Assembly: GCA_963664945.1 (NCBI GenBank)
Contig: OY761822.1
Coordinates: 4,774,001 to 4,838,000 of the forward strand
Source: UBA6522 sp963664945
GTDB taxonomy: Bacteria; Pseudomonadota; Gammaproteobacteria; Steroidobacterales; Rariloculaceae
Direction of reading: 5' to 3'
Length of the DNA: 64,000 nucleotides
Part shown: positions 43,351 through 52,395 of the stretch, piece by piece
How positions within the stretch are numbered: position 1 is the stretch's first letter
Layout of the letters: the number at the start of each line of letters is the position of its first letter
Notes under the pieces: model-generated
The model's database searches: none
What the model was told of the DNA's origin: nothing
The model's input: only the letters and a program-made list of their open reading frames with translations
Made by a program: the position numbers and the translations under genes

Positions 43351-45038
43351 AAGGGTTCGCTGAACGAGTATGAGCTCGACCTGTTGCGGCAGCGCTCGCT
43401 GGCCGCCCGTCACGAGAAGGCCAGGCGCGGCGAGCTGATCGTCGCCGCGCCGGTCGGCTATGTGAAGAACGGCGATCGTCTGGAGAAAGACCCGGACCGG
43501 CGAGTGCAGGAGGCGATTGCGTTGGTCTTCGACAAGGTCGAGGAGTTGGGCAGCGCCCGCCAGACGCTATTGTGGTTTCTCGAGCACGGACTCGATCTGC
43601 CCGCCAAGGGCCGCGACGGCAAGACCGTGTGGCGCCGGCCCAGTTACGATACGATCCACCGGTTGATCGCCAACCCGGTCTACGGCGGAGCTTACGCCTA
43701 CGGCAGAAGTCGCGCCGTAACGACCTACGAAGAGTCGGGCGTTCGAGTCAGGCGCGAGCGCAGGCCGCGCAACGAGTGGCTGGCGCTCAAGCCCGGAACC
43801 CACGAGGGGTATATCGACTGGGACCGCGCCGAGGCGATACGCACGATGGTCAGCAACAACGTACCCACCAGCAAACATCATGGCGCCGCCAAGCACGGCA
43901 ACGCGCTGTTGGCCGGCCTGGTGCGCTGCCGGCGTTGCGGACGCAAGTTGACGCTTCGGTATAGCGGGCTCAAGCACAACATTCCCCGATACGCCTGCCA
44001 CCGGGGCTGGATGGACAACGGCGAGCCCCGTTGCATCGCCTTTGGCGGTCTTCGTGTGGACGATGCCATCGAAGAGGCTCTGCTTCAGGTTGTCGGGCCC
44101 GGCGCCATCGATGCCGCCGTTCGGGCGGAGGCCGAGGCGGCCGCGCGGCGCGACGAAGTTCGGGAGGCGCTGACGCGCGACCTGGAGGCCGCCCGCTACG
44201 CCACCGACAGGGCCTTCCGCCAATACGATGCCACGGACCCGGCCAACCGCCTGGTGGCCGCGGAGTTGGAAGCGCGTTGGGAGGCGGCGTTGGATCGGCA
44301 GCGCGAGGTCGAAGCGCAGCTTTCCGCACATGAGGGCGCCAGCGCCGAGAGGCCCGATCCGACGCCGGTCCCGTTCGCCACGCTGGCGCAGGATCTCCAG
44401 GCGGTCTGGAACGCGCCGACCACGGACGCGCGTCTGAAGAAGCGCATCGTGCGCACTCTCATTCACGAGGTCGTCGCCGACATCGACGCAGACGCCGCAA
44501 ACGGGACGGGCGAGGTGGTGCTGGTCGTTCACTGGGTGGGAGGCGTGCACACGGAACTTCGGCTGTCGAGAAAACGACGCGGACAACGCAACAGCACGCC
44601 TCTGGAGACGGTCGAGGCGATCCGCCAACTCGTCCTGATCACCAATGACGACGTGATTGCCGGCGTGCTCAATCGCAACGGGTTGCGAACCGGCAACGGC
44701 AACCGCTGGACTCGCGAGCGCGTCTGCGCGTCCCGCAGCTATCGCAAGATCCCCGCGTTCCGCCCGGCCGCAGATGGTGTCGAGCCCTGGCTCAATCTCA
44801 CCAATGCGTCCGCGCTGCTCAAGTTGACTCCCCGAACGCTCAGGCTGGCGGCAGAGGCCGGTGAGATCGACTCGCTACATCCGTTACCGGATGGCCCCTG
44901 GCTCTTCAAACGCGCGGATCTCGAGGGTTCAGCCGGACAAACGCTCGCCGCTCGAGTCAAGAATCGCCGCAAGCACACCGCAATACCGAACCCGAATCAG
45001 GAAAACCTCTTTGAATCAAGAGCATAGAAAGATGGGTG

Positions 45039-45815
45039 TTATGAAGCAGACTTGTAGTGGCTCACCCACGCGCCGGTCCCGTCGCGGGCCTCGCGAAAAT
45101 CGGCAAACGCCCGCAGGTACACGCACTCGTACTTCAGCGAGCGCCACAGCCGCTCGATGAACACATTGTCGATCCACCGGCCCTTGCCGTCCATGGAGAT
45201 CCGGATGCCGTGCGCGATCAACTCGCCGGTCCACGACGTGGACGTGAACTGGCTGCCCTGGTCGGTGTTGAACACCTCCGGCGTGGCGTTGCGCTCGATC
45301 GCCCCGCCCGGCGCATGCACGCAAAACACCGTGTCCTGCGTCGTGGAGAGCCCCCAGGACAGCACCTTGCGCGAGTACCAGTCCATGATCGCCACCAGGT
45401 ACAAAAAACCGCGCGCCATCGGCAAATACGTCAGATCGGCACACCACACCTGGTTGGGCCGATCCACCGCCAGATCGCGCAGCAGATACGGATACACCCG
45501 ATGCCCCGGGGCCCGGCGCGAGGTGTTCGGCCGCGGCGCCAGGGAGCGCAAGCCCATCACCCGCATCAGTCGCCGCACCCGCTTGCGGCCCACCCGGTGG
45601 CCCATGCGCCGTAGCGCGCGAGCCATCTGCCGGGAGCCGTACCACGGACAGCTCAAGTGCAACTCGTCCATCAGCCGCATCAGCCGAAGGTTCGCCTGCG
45701 ACTCGCCCACCGGGCGATAGTAGAAGCTCGAGCGGGCGATGCCCATCAAAGCGCACTGGCGCACCAGGCTGAGTTCATCGTCTTGCGGATCGATCAAACC
45801 TCGCCTCCGATCCAC
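45039..45815 (-). pseudogene. IS3-family transposase OrfB, 3'-truncated
   Basis: 258 aa retained. HTH_21-like part (CALMGIARSSFYYRPVGESQ), then the DDE core: VWCADLTYLPMARGFLYLVA, FNTDQGSQFTSTSWTGELIA, and GKGRWIDNVFIERLWRSLKY with the Glu. The triad is complete, but the usual C-terminal NxxRPHxxL block is replaced after WVSHYKS by a stop. It overlaps orfA by 22 bp, the usual frameshift layout. Activity is doubtful because one terminus is gone. Confidence 0.8.
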
Positions 45816-46099
45816 GCCCGGCGATCGAAGGCCTTGGCCAAAAAATCCCGCTCCACCACCAGTTCGCCGATCTTCGCCTGAAGCCGTGTGATCTGCTCCT
45901 CATGCCCCCGGTCGGCATGCCTTGCACCACGACTGAACGTCGTCTTCAGCCCCTCCTGGGCCGTGCGCTTCCAGTTGCCGATCATGCTCGGGTGCACCTG
46001 GTACCGGGCCGCCAGTTCGGCGATCATGCCGTCGCCGCGGATCGCCGCCAGGGCCACCCGCGCCTTGAAATTAGATGAATGATTGCGTCGCTTTGCCAT
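45794..46099 (-). CDS. IS3-family transposase OrfA
   Basis: 101 aa. Helix-turn-helix MAKRRNHSSNFKARVALAAI, ELAARYQVHPSMIGNWKRTA, then a leucine-zipper region (EEQITRLQAKIGELVVERDF) and LAKAF. Complete and in the usual overlapping frame with orfB. Confidence 0.87.
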   Translation of the reverse strand: MAKRRNHSSNFKARVALAAIRGDGMIAELAARYQVHPSMIGNWKRTAQEGLKTTFSRGARHADRGHEEQITRLQAKIGELVVERDFLAKAFDRRAWIGGEV

Positions 46100-46134
46100 C
46101 GTCGTAAGGTCCTCTCATCAGCGCAAATACCACC

Positions 46135-47244
46135 TTACAACCCTGTCCGAATTTTGGGGACCACTTCTCTCGGCAACTCCTGTCCACAATTGTCCGACCA
46201 AGAACTCTGCGGAACCTGCACGACAACCAAGCCGAGCGAACGAGGCACCAGCCCCCATTCACCGTGATTGTCATCGCCGCCTTTTCGTGTGCCGAACCTC
46301 ACGTTGGCCCCGTGCCGCCTCAGTCGCGCCGCGCCATCAAAGGCCCGGAAGGTTTCGAGCAAGCTTTCGACCACATGCGGAAAGAAAATTGGGTAGGGCG
46401 TTTGACTCTTCAAAAGGCTGGACCCGACATGAATACTCGGCGGTGGTGGAGTCCTCCTTAGCATTGTCGTGGGCTCGGCGTAGTAGCGCGTGTCCAAGTA
46501 CACCGAGCTCGCGCCGCCGTAGGACTGGCCGTACTTGGTGAGCACATCCGTGACCGTTGCCGGGACGCAGCCCGCGGAACGCAACCGCGCGTTCGGCTCG
46601 CAACGAAAGAATCTGTCTTCCGTGTCCTTCCGATGGGCCTCGTCGAGTCTCTCGTATAAGCGTGTCAAGGAGTGCCTCTCGTCCGGTTTTCGTTCAGAAT
46701 CCGAACGTATCAGGTCCGCCTTCATCACAAGCTCGGCGGCGGTGTACAGCAGGTGCAGTGCCGGCAGCAGTTCCACTACGGAACGAGGAAACCGTCCAGT
46801 AGGCATCACCGCCCGGTAGCCCCTAAGGTAGTCTTCGGCTAGAGTCGCCATCAGGTCCGGGTCGCCGTGTCGGTCCACCATTGTGGCGTCCTGGATTCTC
46901 CCCTCTTCTACAGGCAAGACCTCCCCGGTATCGGTCAGGCACACGGCCTCGTATTGGACGGATGCGACTTTATCGTTGTCGATCCTCCACAAATGAGCTC
47001 GCATGGGCTCTGTCTGGCTTCGGGTCCCCGCCTCTCGGGCGTCCGAGAGGCGAACGTGATGAACTGAGGGTTGGGCCATGTAGTACGAAGAAGATCTATC
47101 GATCTTTTCTCGACCACAATTTGCGCATGCATACCGTTGTTCCTTCTGTACCGGATGTCCCAGCGGTGCCACCGTGTGGTGCAGGAGACGAACGGAATTC
47201 GATACAAGGGTCTGCTGGCCGCATTGATGACACCATCGGTCCAT
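46135..47244 (-). CDS. Hypothetical protein with N-terminal zinc ribbon
   Basis: 369 aa of unknown family. The N-terminus has two CxxC pairs (CHQCGQQ and CANCGRE, about residues 5-43) that would form a treble-clef or zinc-ribbon. A helical middle follows (ELLPALHLLYTAAELVMKAD, LTRLYERLDEAHRKDTEDRF), which recalls HEPN-like all-helical domains but is not diagnostic. The last residues (VVPKIRTGL) come from the IS3 terminus, so the native C-terminus is cut off. AT-richer than its neighbours. I cannot name a function. Confidence 0.5.
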   Translation of the reverse strand: MDRWCHQCGQQTLVSNSVRLLHHTVAPLGHPVQKEQRYACANCGREKIDRSSSYYMAQPSVHHVRLSDAREAGTRSQTEPMRAHLWRIDNDKVASVQYEAVCLTDTGEVLPVEEGRIQDATMVDRHGDPDLMATLAEDYLRGYRAVMPTGRFPRSVVELLPALHLLYTAAELVMKADLIRSDSERKPDERHSLTRLYERLDEAHRKDTEDRFFRCEPNARLRSAGCVPATVTDVLTKYGQSYGGASSVYLDTRYYAEPTTMLRRTPPPPSIHVGSSLLKSQTPYPIFFPHVVESLLETFRAFDGAARLRRHGANVRFGTRKGGDDNHGEWGLVPRSLGLVVVQVPQSSWSDNCGQELPREVVPKIRTGL

Positions 47245-47519
47245 GAGTACGCTCCGTATGTCTAGTTCGCAGACAGTGTCAGTGCTGAATTAATACTCCC
47301 GATTTCTTGCAGTGACCACTGAAGTTGGCACCGAGGCAGTCGGATTTGGGCTGGCTGCCGAAGCATATACTGCCTCAGAATCCACCAGGTTGAGGTACTG
47401 CAGTGGGCGAATGGAGCCATTTTTCCATTGCAGACTTCTTCTAGCGACCGCAGTAGGTGGTTGACTGGCTGGAGCCCGGTTGGATTGGGGCAGGTCGGAT
47501 AGCAAATTGAGGCCATTGG
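47245..47519. other. Intergenic region, no gene seen
   Basis: 275 bp without a supportable gene. Two stretches near 47300-47375 and 47430-47505 look weakly similar to each other (shared TTCTT..AG.GACC and GGATT.GGGC.GG words), possibly an eroded repeat. Confidence 0.35.
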
Positions 47520-47843
47520 CTAAGTGACCAGCGCCCGTTCGTCTTGACGCCCAGCATTAACATGCAGCGTGATTCGCAGGTCGCCGTCCAGCGCCGCGAG
47601 CATCTTCATCAGCCGGTCCAGCGTGAAGCGCCCAAGATCGGCATTCCGGATGCGCGAAAAATCCGCGGCAGCGAAACCGGTCAACGCAGCCGCCTTTCGA
47701 ACCGAAAGCCCGCGCTCGTCCAGCGTCGCGATGATGCGGGCGGCGAGAACCGCCTTCGCGTGCTTCAGGTCCGCTTCCGGATCGCCCAGATCGCGAAACA
47801 CGTTGCCGCTGCCTTCGATCAGTTCAATTTCGGACTCGCTCAT
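47520..47843 (-). CDS. XRE/HigA-type antitoxin
   Basis: 107 aa. An HTH_37-like domain: DLKHAKAVLAARIIATLDER, GLSVRKAAALTGFAAADFSR and LGRFTLDRLMKMLAALDGDL. This is the antitoxin form that accompanies Gp49/HigB-type toxins. The ATG overlaps the toxin stop by 4 bp. It would neutralise the toxin and repress the pair. Confidence 0.82.
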   Translation of the reverse strand: MSESEIELIEGSGNVFRDLGDPEADLKHAKAVLAARIIATLDERGLSVRKAAALTGFAAADFSRIRNADLGRFTLDRLMKMLAALDGDLRITLHVNAGRQDERALVT

Positions 47844-48205
47844 GACAATACCTCCCGTTTCAATCGGGCCAGCCGGGCCGCGACCAGATCGATCTCCGGC
47901 TTCGGCGTCCTGATCCCGATTTTCGACTTCTTCCGGAATGCGTGGACCACCCAGAGCCGGCTGGCGATCTCCATGACGTAGACCACCCGCCAGGCGTCGG
48001 TCCGGTGCCGGATGGCGATCTGAAAGACGCCCGGTCCCAGACCCTTCAGCGGTTTTGCGATGTCGGCCTTGCCGCCCTCGGCCGCGATCGTGAGGGCGGC
48101 GTTCGCCCTGTCCCTCACCGCCTCTGGAAAGGTGTCAAACACCTTGCGCGCCGCCTTGATCCACCCGATGGGCCTCGAATTCCTGCTCAAGCCGTATGTT
48201 GTCAT
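47840..48205 (-). CDS. HigB/Gp49-type toxin
   Basis: 121 aa from ATG 48205. RelE-superfamily, phage Gp49-like: IGWIKAARKVFDTFPEAVRD, KPLKGLGPGVFQIAIRHRTD, AWRVVYVMEIASRLWVVHAF, RKKSKIGIRTPKPEIDLV. The conserved Arg/Lys residues of this toxin group are present. Second HigBA-type pair in the window, of a different subfamily from 32572-33128. The frame is intact. Confidence 0.82.
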   Translation of the reverse strand: MTTYGLSRNSRPIGWIKAARKVFDTFPEAVRDRANAALTIAAEGGKADIAKPLKGLGPGVFQIAIRHRTDAWRVVYVMEIASRLWVVHAFRKKSKIGIRTPKPEIDLVAARLARLKREVLS

Positions 48206-48387
48206 ATGTGACGACACCCTTCAAGGCTGGCGGTGGACAATGGACCGCCGGACGATCCCGCCCATACCTGAAGAAGCGGTGCGGCGAGCAGAGCGCTCGC
48301 TGTGTGGCTTCCCTCCGGCGCCGGCGGTTGCATCGCATTGTTCCTGTGCGTGAACATTCGCACGGGGCTGGGACGGAGGGGCCGCTT

Positions 48388-49089
48388 TCATACCTTCCTC
48401 ACAGTCCACAGCACCTTCCCGACAATGTGCACGTCCCCGGGCGGCGCGGTGTAGTCGGCGTACTCCGCGTTGGCTGACTTCAGCCGCAGCCCGGGCTCGC
48501 CGCCCCCGTCGACCACACGCTCCACGCGCTTGACGACGAGCCCGTTGCCGTCCCACAGGACGAACATCTCCCCGGTGTCGGGCACCCGCCGGGCGGTGTC
48601 GACGAGCAGCCTGTCGCCCTCCGACAGCTCCGGCTCCATGGATTCCCCGCGCACGCGCAGCACCCGGATGGCGTCGGGGACCGCCCCACCCTCGTGGCGG
48701 ATCATCCCCTCGGGCAGGAACCAGCGGGCCTTTTCGGCGACGTACTCGTCGGCCAGCGCTCCCGGACCGGCGGAGGCTTCCACCTCCACCTCGGGGATGG
48801 CGGCGAGCGGCACGGGCGAGCCTTCCGGCGCGCGGCCGCCGCGCGGCTTGCGGCCCCGCCCCTTGCGGGTGGGCGGGCGCTCGGCGTGGCGCAGGTCCCC
48901 GGCTTCGCAACCAAGCATCCCGGCGAGCTTCTCCGCGTCGCGGTGGGAAAGCACCTTGGGCGTGCCCCTTTCCAGGAACCCGTGCACGTAGCTCACGTTG
49001 CGTCCGATGGCGAGCGACGCCTCGCGCATGTTGATCCCACGCTCCCAGAGCAGGTCGCGGATTTTCTGTCGCACCGGGTCGTTTTGCAT
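48388..49089 (-). CDS. S24-family phage-type repressor
   Basis: 233 aa. N-terminal HTH (NMREASLAIGRNVSYVHGFL), a basic linker (RKGRGRKPRGGR), then a LexA/CI-type S24 peptidase domain with the catalytic Ser in RVRGESMEPELSEGDRLL and the Lys in GLVVKRVERVV. Such repressors cleave themselves when RecA is activated. A divergent gene begins 92 bp away at 49181 across an AT-rich gap (49115-49165) where operators would be expected. It points to a prophage or SOS-controlled element, most of which is gone. Confidence 0.85.
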   Translation of the reverse strand: MQNDPVRQKIRDLLWERGINMREASLAIGRNVSYVHGFLERGTPKVLSHRDAEKLAGMLGCEAGDLRHAERPPTRKGRGRKPRGGRAPEGSPVPLAAIPEVEVEASAGPGALADEYVAEKARWFLPEGMIRHEGGAVPDAIRVLRVRGESMEPELSEGDRLLVDTARRVPDTGEMFVLWDGNGLVVKRVERVVDGGGEPGLRLKSANAEYADYTAPPGDVHIVGKVLWTVRKV

Positions 49090-49180
49090 CGCGGTTCCTC
49101 GGGCGGGTGTCGCCCAGCGATAGCTTATTCACTAACAGACACTATTGTCAACGATATTTCGCGTCCGTATGGTTGCCGGC

Positions 49181-49357
49181 ATGAACGACCCCGCCCCCCA
49201 ATTCCGCGACGCCGTGGAGGACTGGCTCAAGCGCACCGGCATGGCGCCTGCGCGCCTCGGCGCCGACGCGCTGGGCGATCCGTCCTTCGTGCTGCGGCTG
49301 CGGCGCGGGCGCGTCCCGCGGATGCGGTCCCAAGAATCGTTGATGGCGAATTGTTGA
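49181..49357 (+). CDS. Small gene divergent from the S24 repressor, 3'-altered
   Basis: 58 aa from ATG 49181. MNDPAPQFRDAVEDWLKRTG, then MAPARLGADALGDPSFVLRL and RRGRVPRM looks like a Cro-like or phage early protein with a short HTH. After RRGRVPRM the frame enters the region where a PIN-gene fragment begins, so the native C-terminus is probably lost. Confidence 0.5.
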   Translation: MNDPAPQFRDAVEDWLKRTGMAPARLGADALGDPSFVLRLRRGRVPRMRSQESLMANC

Positions 49358-49688
49358 CGCCTGGTTCGATGCGCAGTTCGATGTCGTGTCTTCGCGTGAA
49401 CAACTTGAGGAAATCGCGCGGGTGCTCGCTTACCCGAAAATTCGTCGAATTCTGAAGTGGGACGAGCACCGCATTGAGCAGTTCATAGAGGGCCTTTATC
49501 TGAAGATGGACATGGTAACGCCCGACCCCATGGTCATTGAAGACCTAAGGGATGCGAGCGACCTGCCCATACTTGCCGCATTGATCTCGGCGAAGGCGGA
49601 TGTACTTGTAACTGGAGATCGGGACCTTCGCGTCTTGCGCGACAGGTATAACATTGAAACGCCAGCGGAGTTCTTGCAGCGGTTGTGA
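49353..49688 (+). pseudogene. PIN-domain toxin fragment (COG1569-like), 5'-truncated
   Basis: Reads VDAWFDAQFDVVSSREQLEE, IARVLAYPKIRRILKWDE, then DLPILAALISAKADVLVTGD and RDLRVLRDRYNIETPAEF. This is a COG1569-type PIN protein without its first 30-50 residues, which carry the first catalytic Asp. The GTG at 49386 could start translation of a 100-residue stub. The break abuts the truncated gene upstream. Confidence 0.7.
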
Positions 49689-49866
49689 TCTCTTGTTCAC
49701 CGTCACACGACGGCTTGGGCAGGCCCGCCCGTTCACGAACACTGCGCAAGGCGCCGGATGCGCTATCGCGAGCAGCCCGATCCGTCGGGTTCCCGACGAT
49801 TCCGCTCTACGCGAACGTGTCGACCGGAAACGGGCGTCGTTCGAGGTGGTCGGTCACCAGTTCGTA

Positions 49867-51953
49867 CAGGGTGATTTCACGCTACGGATCGACGCCGGGC
49901 TAAGCGACGTTCCGCGGGCCGCTTGGGGGCCAAGGCGTGCGGAGGGTTCCGGGCTGGTGTATGGAGCGCGGCGTATTCGTCACCGGGTGGGTGGGGAAGC
50001 GGGTCCGGGAACGCGGCGCGGAGAGGGGTCGCCGGCGACGTTTGCGGGGGGGCGCGGTTTGCGGCGGCGGGGCCGGGTGTCTCAGTGCGGGGACAGGATG
50101 GCGTCGAGCGCGTCTGCGCGGCGCATCATGAAGTGGAGGTTCGCCTCGGGCAGGTAGCGGAAGCCGCGGTGGAACACGACGGCGAGCGCGATGTTGTTCA
50201 AGATGGCGTTGTTGGCGGGTGCGTGGCCCTTGCGGACGCGGCTGGCGTCCTCGCCCATGGTGGCGTCGCGGCGGTAGTGGTTGGCGTTCTCGACCTGCCA
50301 ATGGCCGCGGTTCCAGGCCAGCAGCCGCGCCGGAGCGGCGCGTTCGGCGGGCACCGTGGTGATGCCGTAGGCGGTCTCGGCCGAGGTTGCACCGGTCTTG
50401 GCGTCGGTGCGCTCGCGCACGACGCGGAACGCCTGGCGGGCGCCGGGGAAGGGTCCGAGCGTCTTCGGCGGCAGGTCGCGCGCGGCGATGCGGCGCGCCT
50501 CGATGCGCCCGTGCGCCTTCGCGGGTTCGTCGGCGTGGTGGCGCACGTCGTTGCCGTCCCAGTCGATCGCCGTGAGTTGGGCGAAGGTGTCGGGGCAGTT
50601 CGCCTTGACCGACAGCACGTAGTCCGCGCCGTGCGTCTCGACGATGGTCCGTGCGGTGTCGCGGGTGGCGTGCAGGGCGTCCAGGGTGAGTACGCAGCCG
50701 CGCAGGTCGACATCCTCGAGCAGCGCACACAGGGCCGCGATCTCGCCGCCGTCGTCGCGGCAGCAGCGGCTCGCGACGGGGCGCCCGGCGTGGGTAACCA
50801 GCGTCACCGTCTCGAAGTACGTCGCGTCGTCGGTGTGCCGGTTGGCGCCGCGGATGCGCTTGCCGTCGGCGGCCAGCACCTGAGGGTCGTCCGCCGCCGC
50901 GAGGCGCGGCGCCGCCCACCGCGACAGCACCTCCTGCAACGCGTCCGGGTCGGTGTTCATCAGCACCCGGCAGACGGTCGAGTCCGACGGCGCGACCCAG
51001 CGCCCCGCCGCCGGGTCGCGCCAAGCGTGCAGCGCGCGCAGTTCCTTCTGCTCCAGGTTCCTCGCGAAGCGCTCAGTCGCCGCCGGGCCGTGCTGCCCGG
51101 CGAGCCGCGCCAGCGCGCAGATCGCCAGCACCGTCGCGAGGCGGTGCTTGCGGCCCTGCCCGCGGCGCGCGTCCGGCACCTCCGCGAACAGGTCGCGCAG
51201 CGAACGCAACTCCGCGCGCGTGTAGCGCACCGGCACCGCCCGACACGACCACTCCGGGCGGTCCGCCGGGTCCGCGAGCCGCCGCCGCGCATCCCGACGC
51301 AACACCCGCACGTACATCTCCTTCGGCGCCCGGTGCGGGTCCGTGTACGAGCCGTTGTGGCGCGCGAAGCCCTTCGTGCGGCCCACCCGCGTCCAGTTCG
51401 ACGCGTCGTAGCACGTGCCCCGAAACCGCGCCGGGTCCACGAACGTCTCGGCCAACTCCAGCGGATGCCCGTGCAGCGCCGCCCAGTCACCGCTCAGCCG
51501 CCGCACGCTCCGCGACAGCGCCCGCGACGCCAGGTTGGGCACCCCCGACGCCGCCGGCAGCACCAAAAACCGCGTGTTGTTCCCGATCAGGTGCAGGCGC
51601 CGGAACTGCACCGACCGGTGCCAGCCCAGCCAGCGGTCCCGCGGCGCGCACTTGAACGCCCCCGACTGCCAGCCCAAAAGCGCCAGCCAGTGCCCGCGCC
51701 ACTCCGCAACATGGCGCAGACCACGCCCCGCGAACTGCCGAAAACCCAAGTAGTGGTGCTCCTCCATCAGCGCATCCCAGCGCCGCCGCTCCTCCGCGCG
51801 GACCGGACGCACCTCAACCTCCCCGACCACCACCGCCGCCTTGTCGAATTCCGCCGACATGCAGCGCGTTGTACACCAAACAACGCCGAAAAGCCAGACC
51901 CCCGAGACTAACCCCTCAAATCACCGACTTCCGGCTAGCGTGAAATAGCCCTG
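49867..51953 (-). mobile_element. ISAs1-family element, copy 3 (different subtype)
   Basis: 2087 bp with imperfect 19-bp terminal repeats beginning CAGGG (49867-49885 and 51935-51953, 16 of 19). The target duplication ccagttcgta is at 49857-49866 and 51954-51963. It lies near the 3' end of the amidase gene. Its ends differ from those of copies 1 and 2. Confidence 0.9.
50082..51860 (-). CDS. DUF4338 (DruA-like)/ISAs1 fusion transposase, copy 3
   Basis: 592 aa, clearly diverged from copies 1 and 2 but with the same two-domain layout. The N-terminal DUF4338 domain has RRRWDALMEEHHYLGFRQFA, FRGTCYDASNWTRVGRTKGF. The ISAs1 domain has VLAADGKRIRGANRHTDDA, CVLTLDALHATRDTARTIVE and NRGHWQVENANHYRRDATMG with the catalytic Glu. 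The frame is intact. The fusion is thus conserved across two subtypes and is not a chance joining. Confidence 0.87.
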   Translation of the reverse strand: MSAEFDKAAVVVGEVEVRPVRAEERRRWDALMEEHHYLGFRQFAGRGLRHVAEWRGHWLALLGWQSGAFKCAPRDRWLGWHRSVQFRRLHLIGNNTRFLVLPAASGVPNLASRALSRSVRRLSGDWAALHGHPLELAETFVDPARFRGTCYDASNWTRVGRTKGFARHNGSYTDPHRAPKEMYVRVLRRDARRRLADPADRPEWSCRAVPVRYTRAELRSLRDLFAEVPDARRGQGRKHRLATVLAICALARLAGQHGPAATERFARNLEQKELRALHAWRDPAAGRWVAPSDSTVCRVLMNTDPDALQEVLSRWAAPRLAAADDPQVLAADGKRIRGANRHTDDATYFETVTLVTHAGRPVASRCCRDDGGEIAALCALLEDVDLRGCVLTLDALHATRDTARTIVETHGADYVLSVKANCPDTFAQLTAIDWDGNDVRHHADEPAKAHGRIEARRIAARDLPPKTLGPFPGARQAFRVVRERTDAKTGATSAETAYGITTVPAERAAPARLLAWNRGHWQVENANHYRRDATMGEDASRVRKGHAPANNAILNNIALAVVFHRGFRYLPEANLHFMMRRADALDAILSPH

Positions 51954-52395
51954 CCAGTTCGTAGCTCATCCCGGCCTCGAGCACCGCCTGGTCGGCGCCC
52001 ATCGGGCCGATCAACTGAATGCCCATCGGTCGGCCGCCAGCATCCAAGCCGGCGGGCAGACTGAGCACGGGGACCCCGGCCAGCGTCCCGCCGATGACAA
52101 CTTCCATCCAGCGGTGGTACGTGTCCATGGCGCGACCGTTGATCTCACGCGGCCAGTGCATTTCGGCAGGGAACGGGAAAACCTGGGCGCTTGGCAGCGC
52201 GAGAAAGTCATATCGTTCCATCAGCGCGTGTAATGCAAGGTACCAGTCGGCTCGCGTCTCGGAGGCCGTGGTTATATCGGCCGCCGTGAGACCGAGGCTG
52301 CCTTCTATCTCGAAGATCATCTCGGGCTTCAATTGTCGCCGCAGGGACTCATCTTCCAGCATCGGCTGGCGTGCGGCGTGCGACCAGTGGCGGAG

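Larger units (their letters stand above)
37329..45027 (+). pseudogene. Large serine recombinase, split by a RIT element
   Basis: The pieces are 37329-37733 and 43351-45027. Joined they give one frame of 693 aa reading NDRLLLGLKGSLNEYELDLL. The N-terminal resolvase domain has the catalytic Ser in AVLYVRQSSVHQV, then DLGRSASGSAERARFERMVA and AREVSRFARNSRDW. The second part has the recombinase domain (PSYDTIHRLIANPVYGGAYA), a zinc ribbon (LVRCRRCGRKLTLRY...YACHRGWM...RCIAFGG), and a coiled coil (QREVEAQLSAHEG). Apart from the insertion the frame is clean, so the disruption is recent. Confidence 0.88.
45039..46163 (-). mobile_element. IS3-family element lacking its orfB-side end
   Basis: The right terminus is recognisable near 46140-46163 (a CCGAATTTTGGGGACCA end, common for IS3-type elements). 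The opposite end is missing: orfB stops within its last conserved block and the sequence passes straight into the 3' flank of the serine recombinase, so a deletion removed the left terminus and any flanking gene. Confidence 0.75.

Noticed and set aside
49923..51911. A 662-codon open frame on the plus strand opposite the copy-3 transposase (and similar long frames opposite other genes, such as 56319-58451 and 11060-12634)
   Set aside because: Low-complexity Arg/Pro/Gly-rich translations without domains, exactly antisense to well-supported genes. They arise from GC-rich codon use.
51916..52362. A separate small amidase-like gene
   Set aside because: It is the middle piece of the interrupted amidase; its last ten codons belong to the IS terminus.
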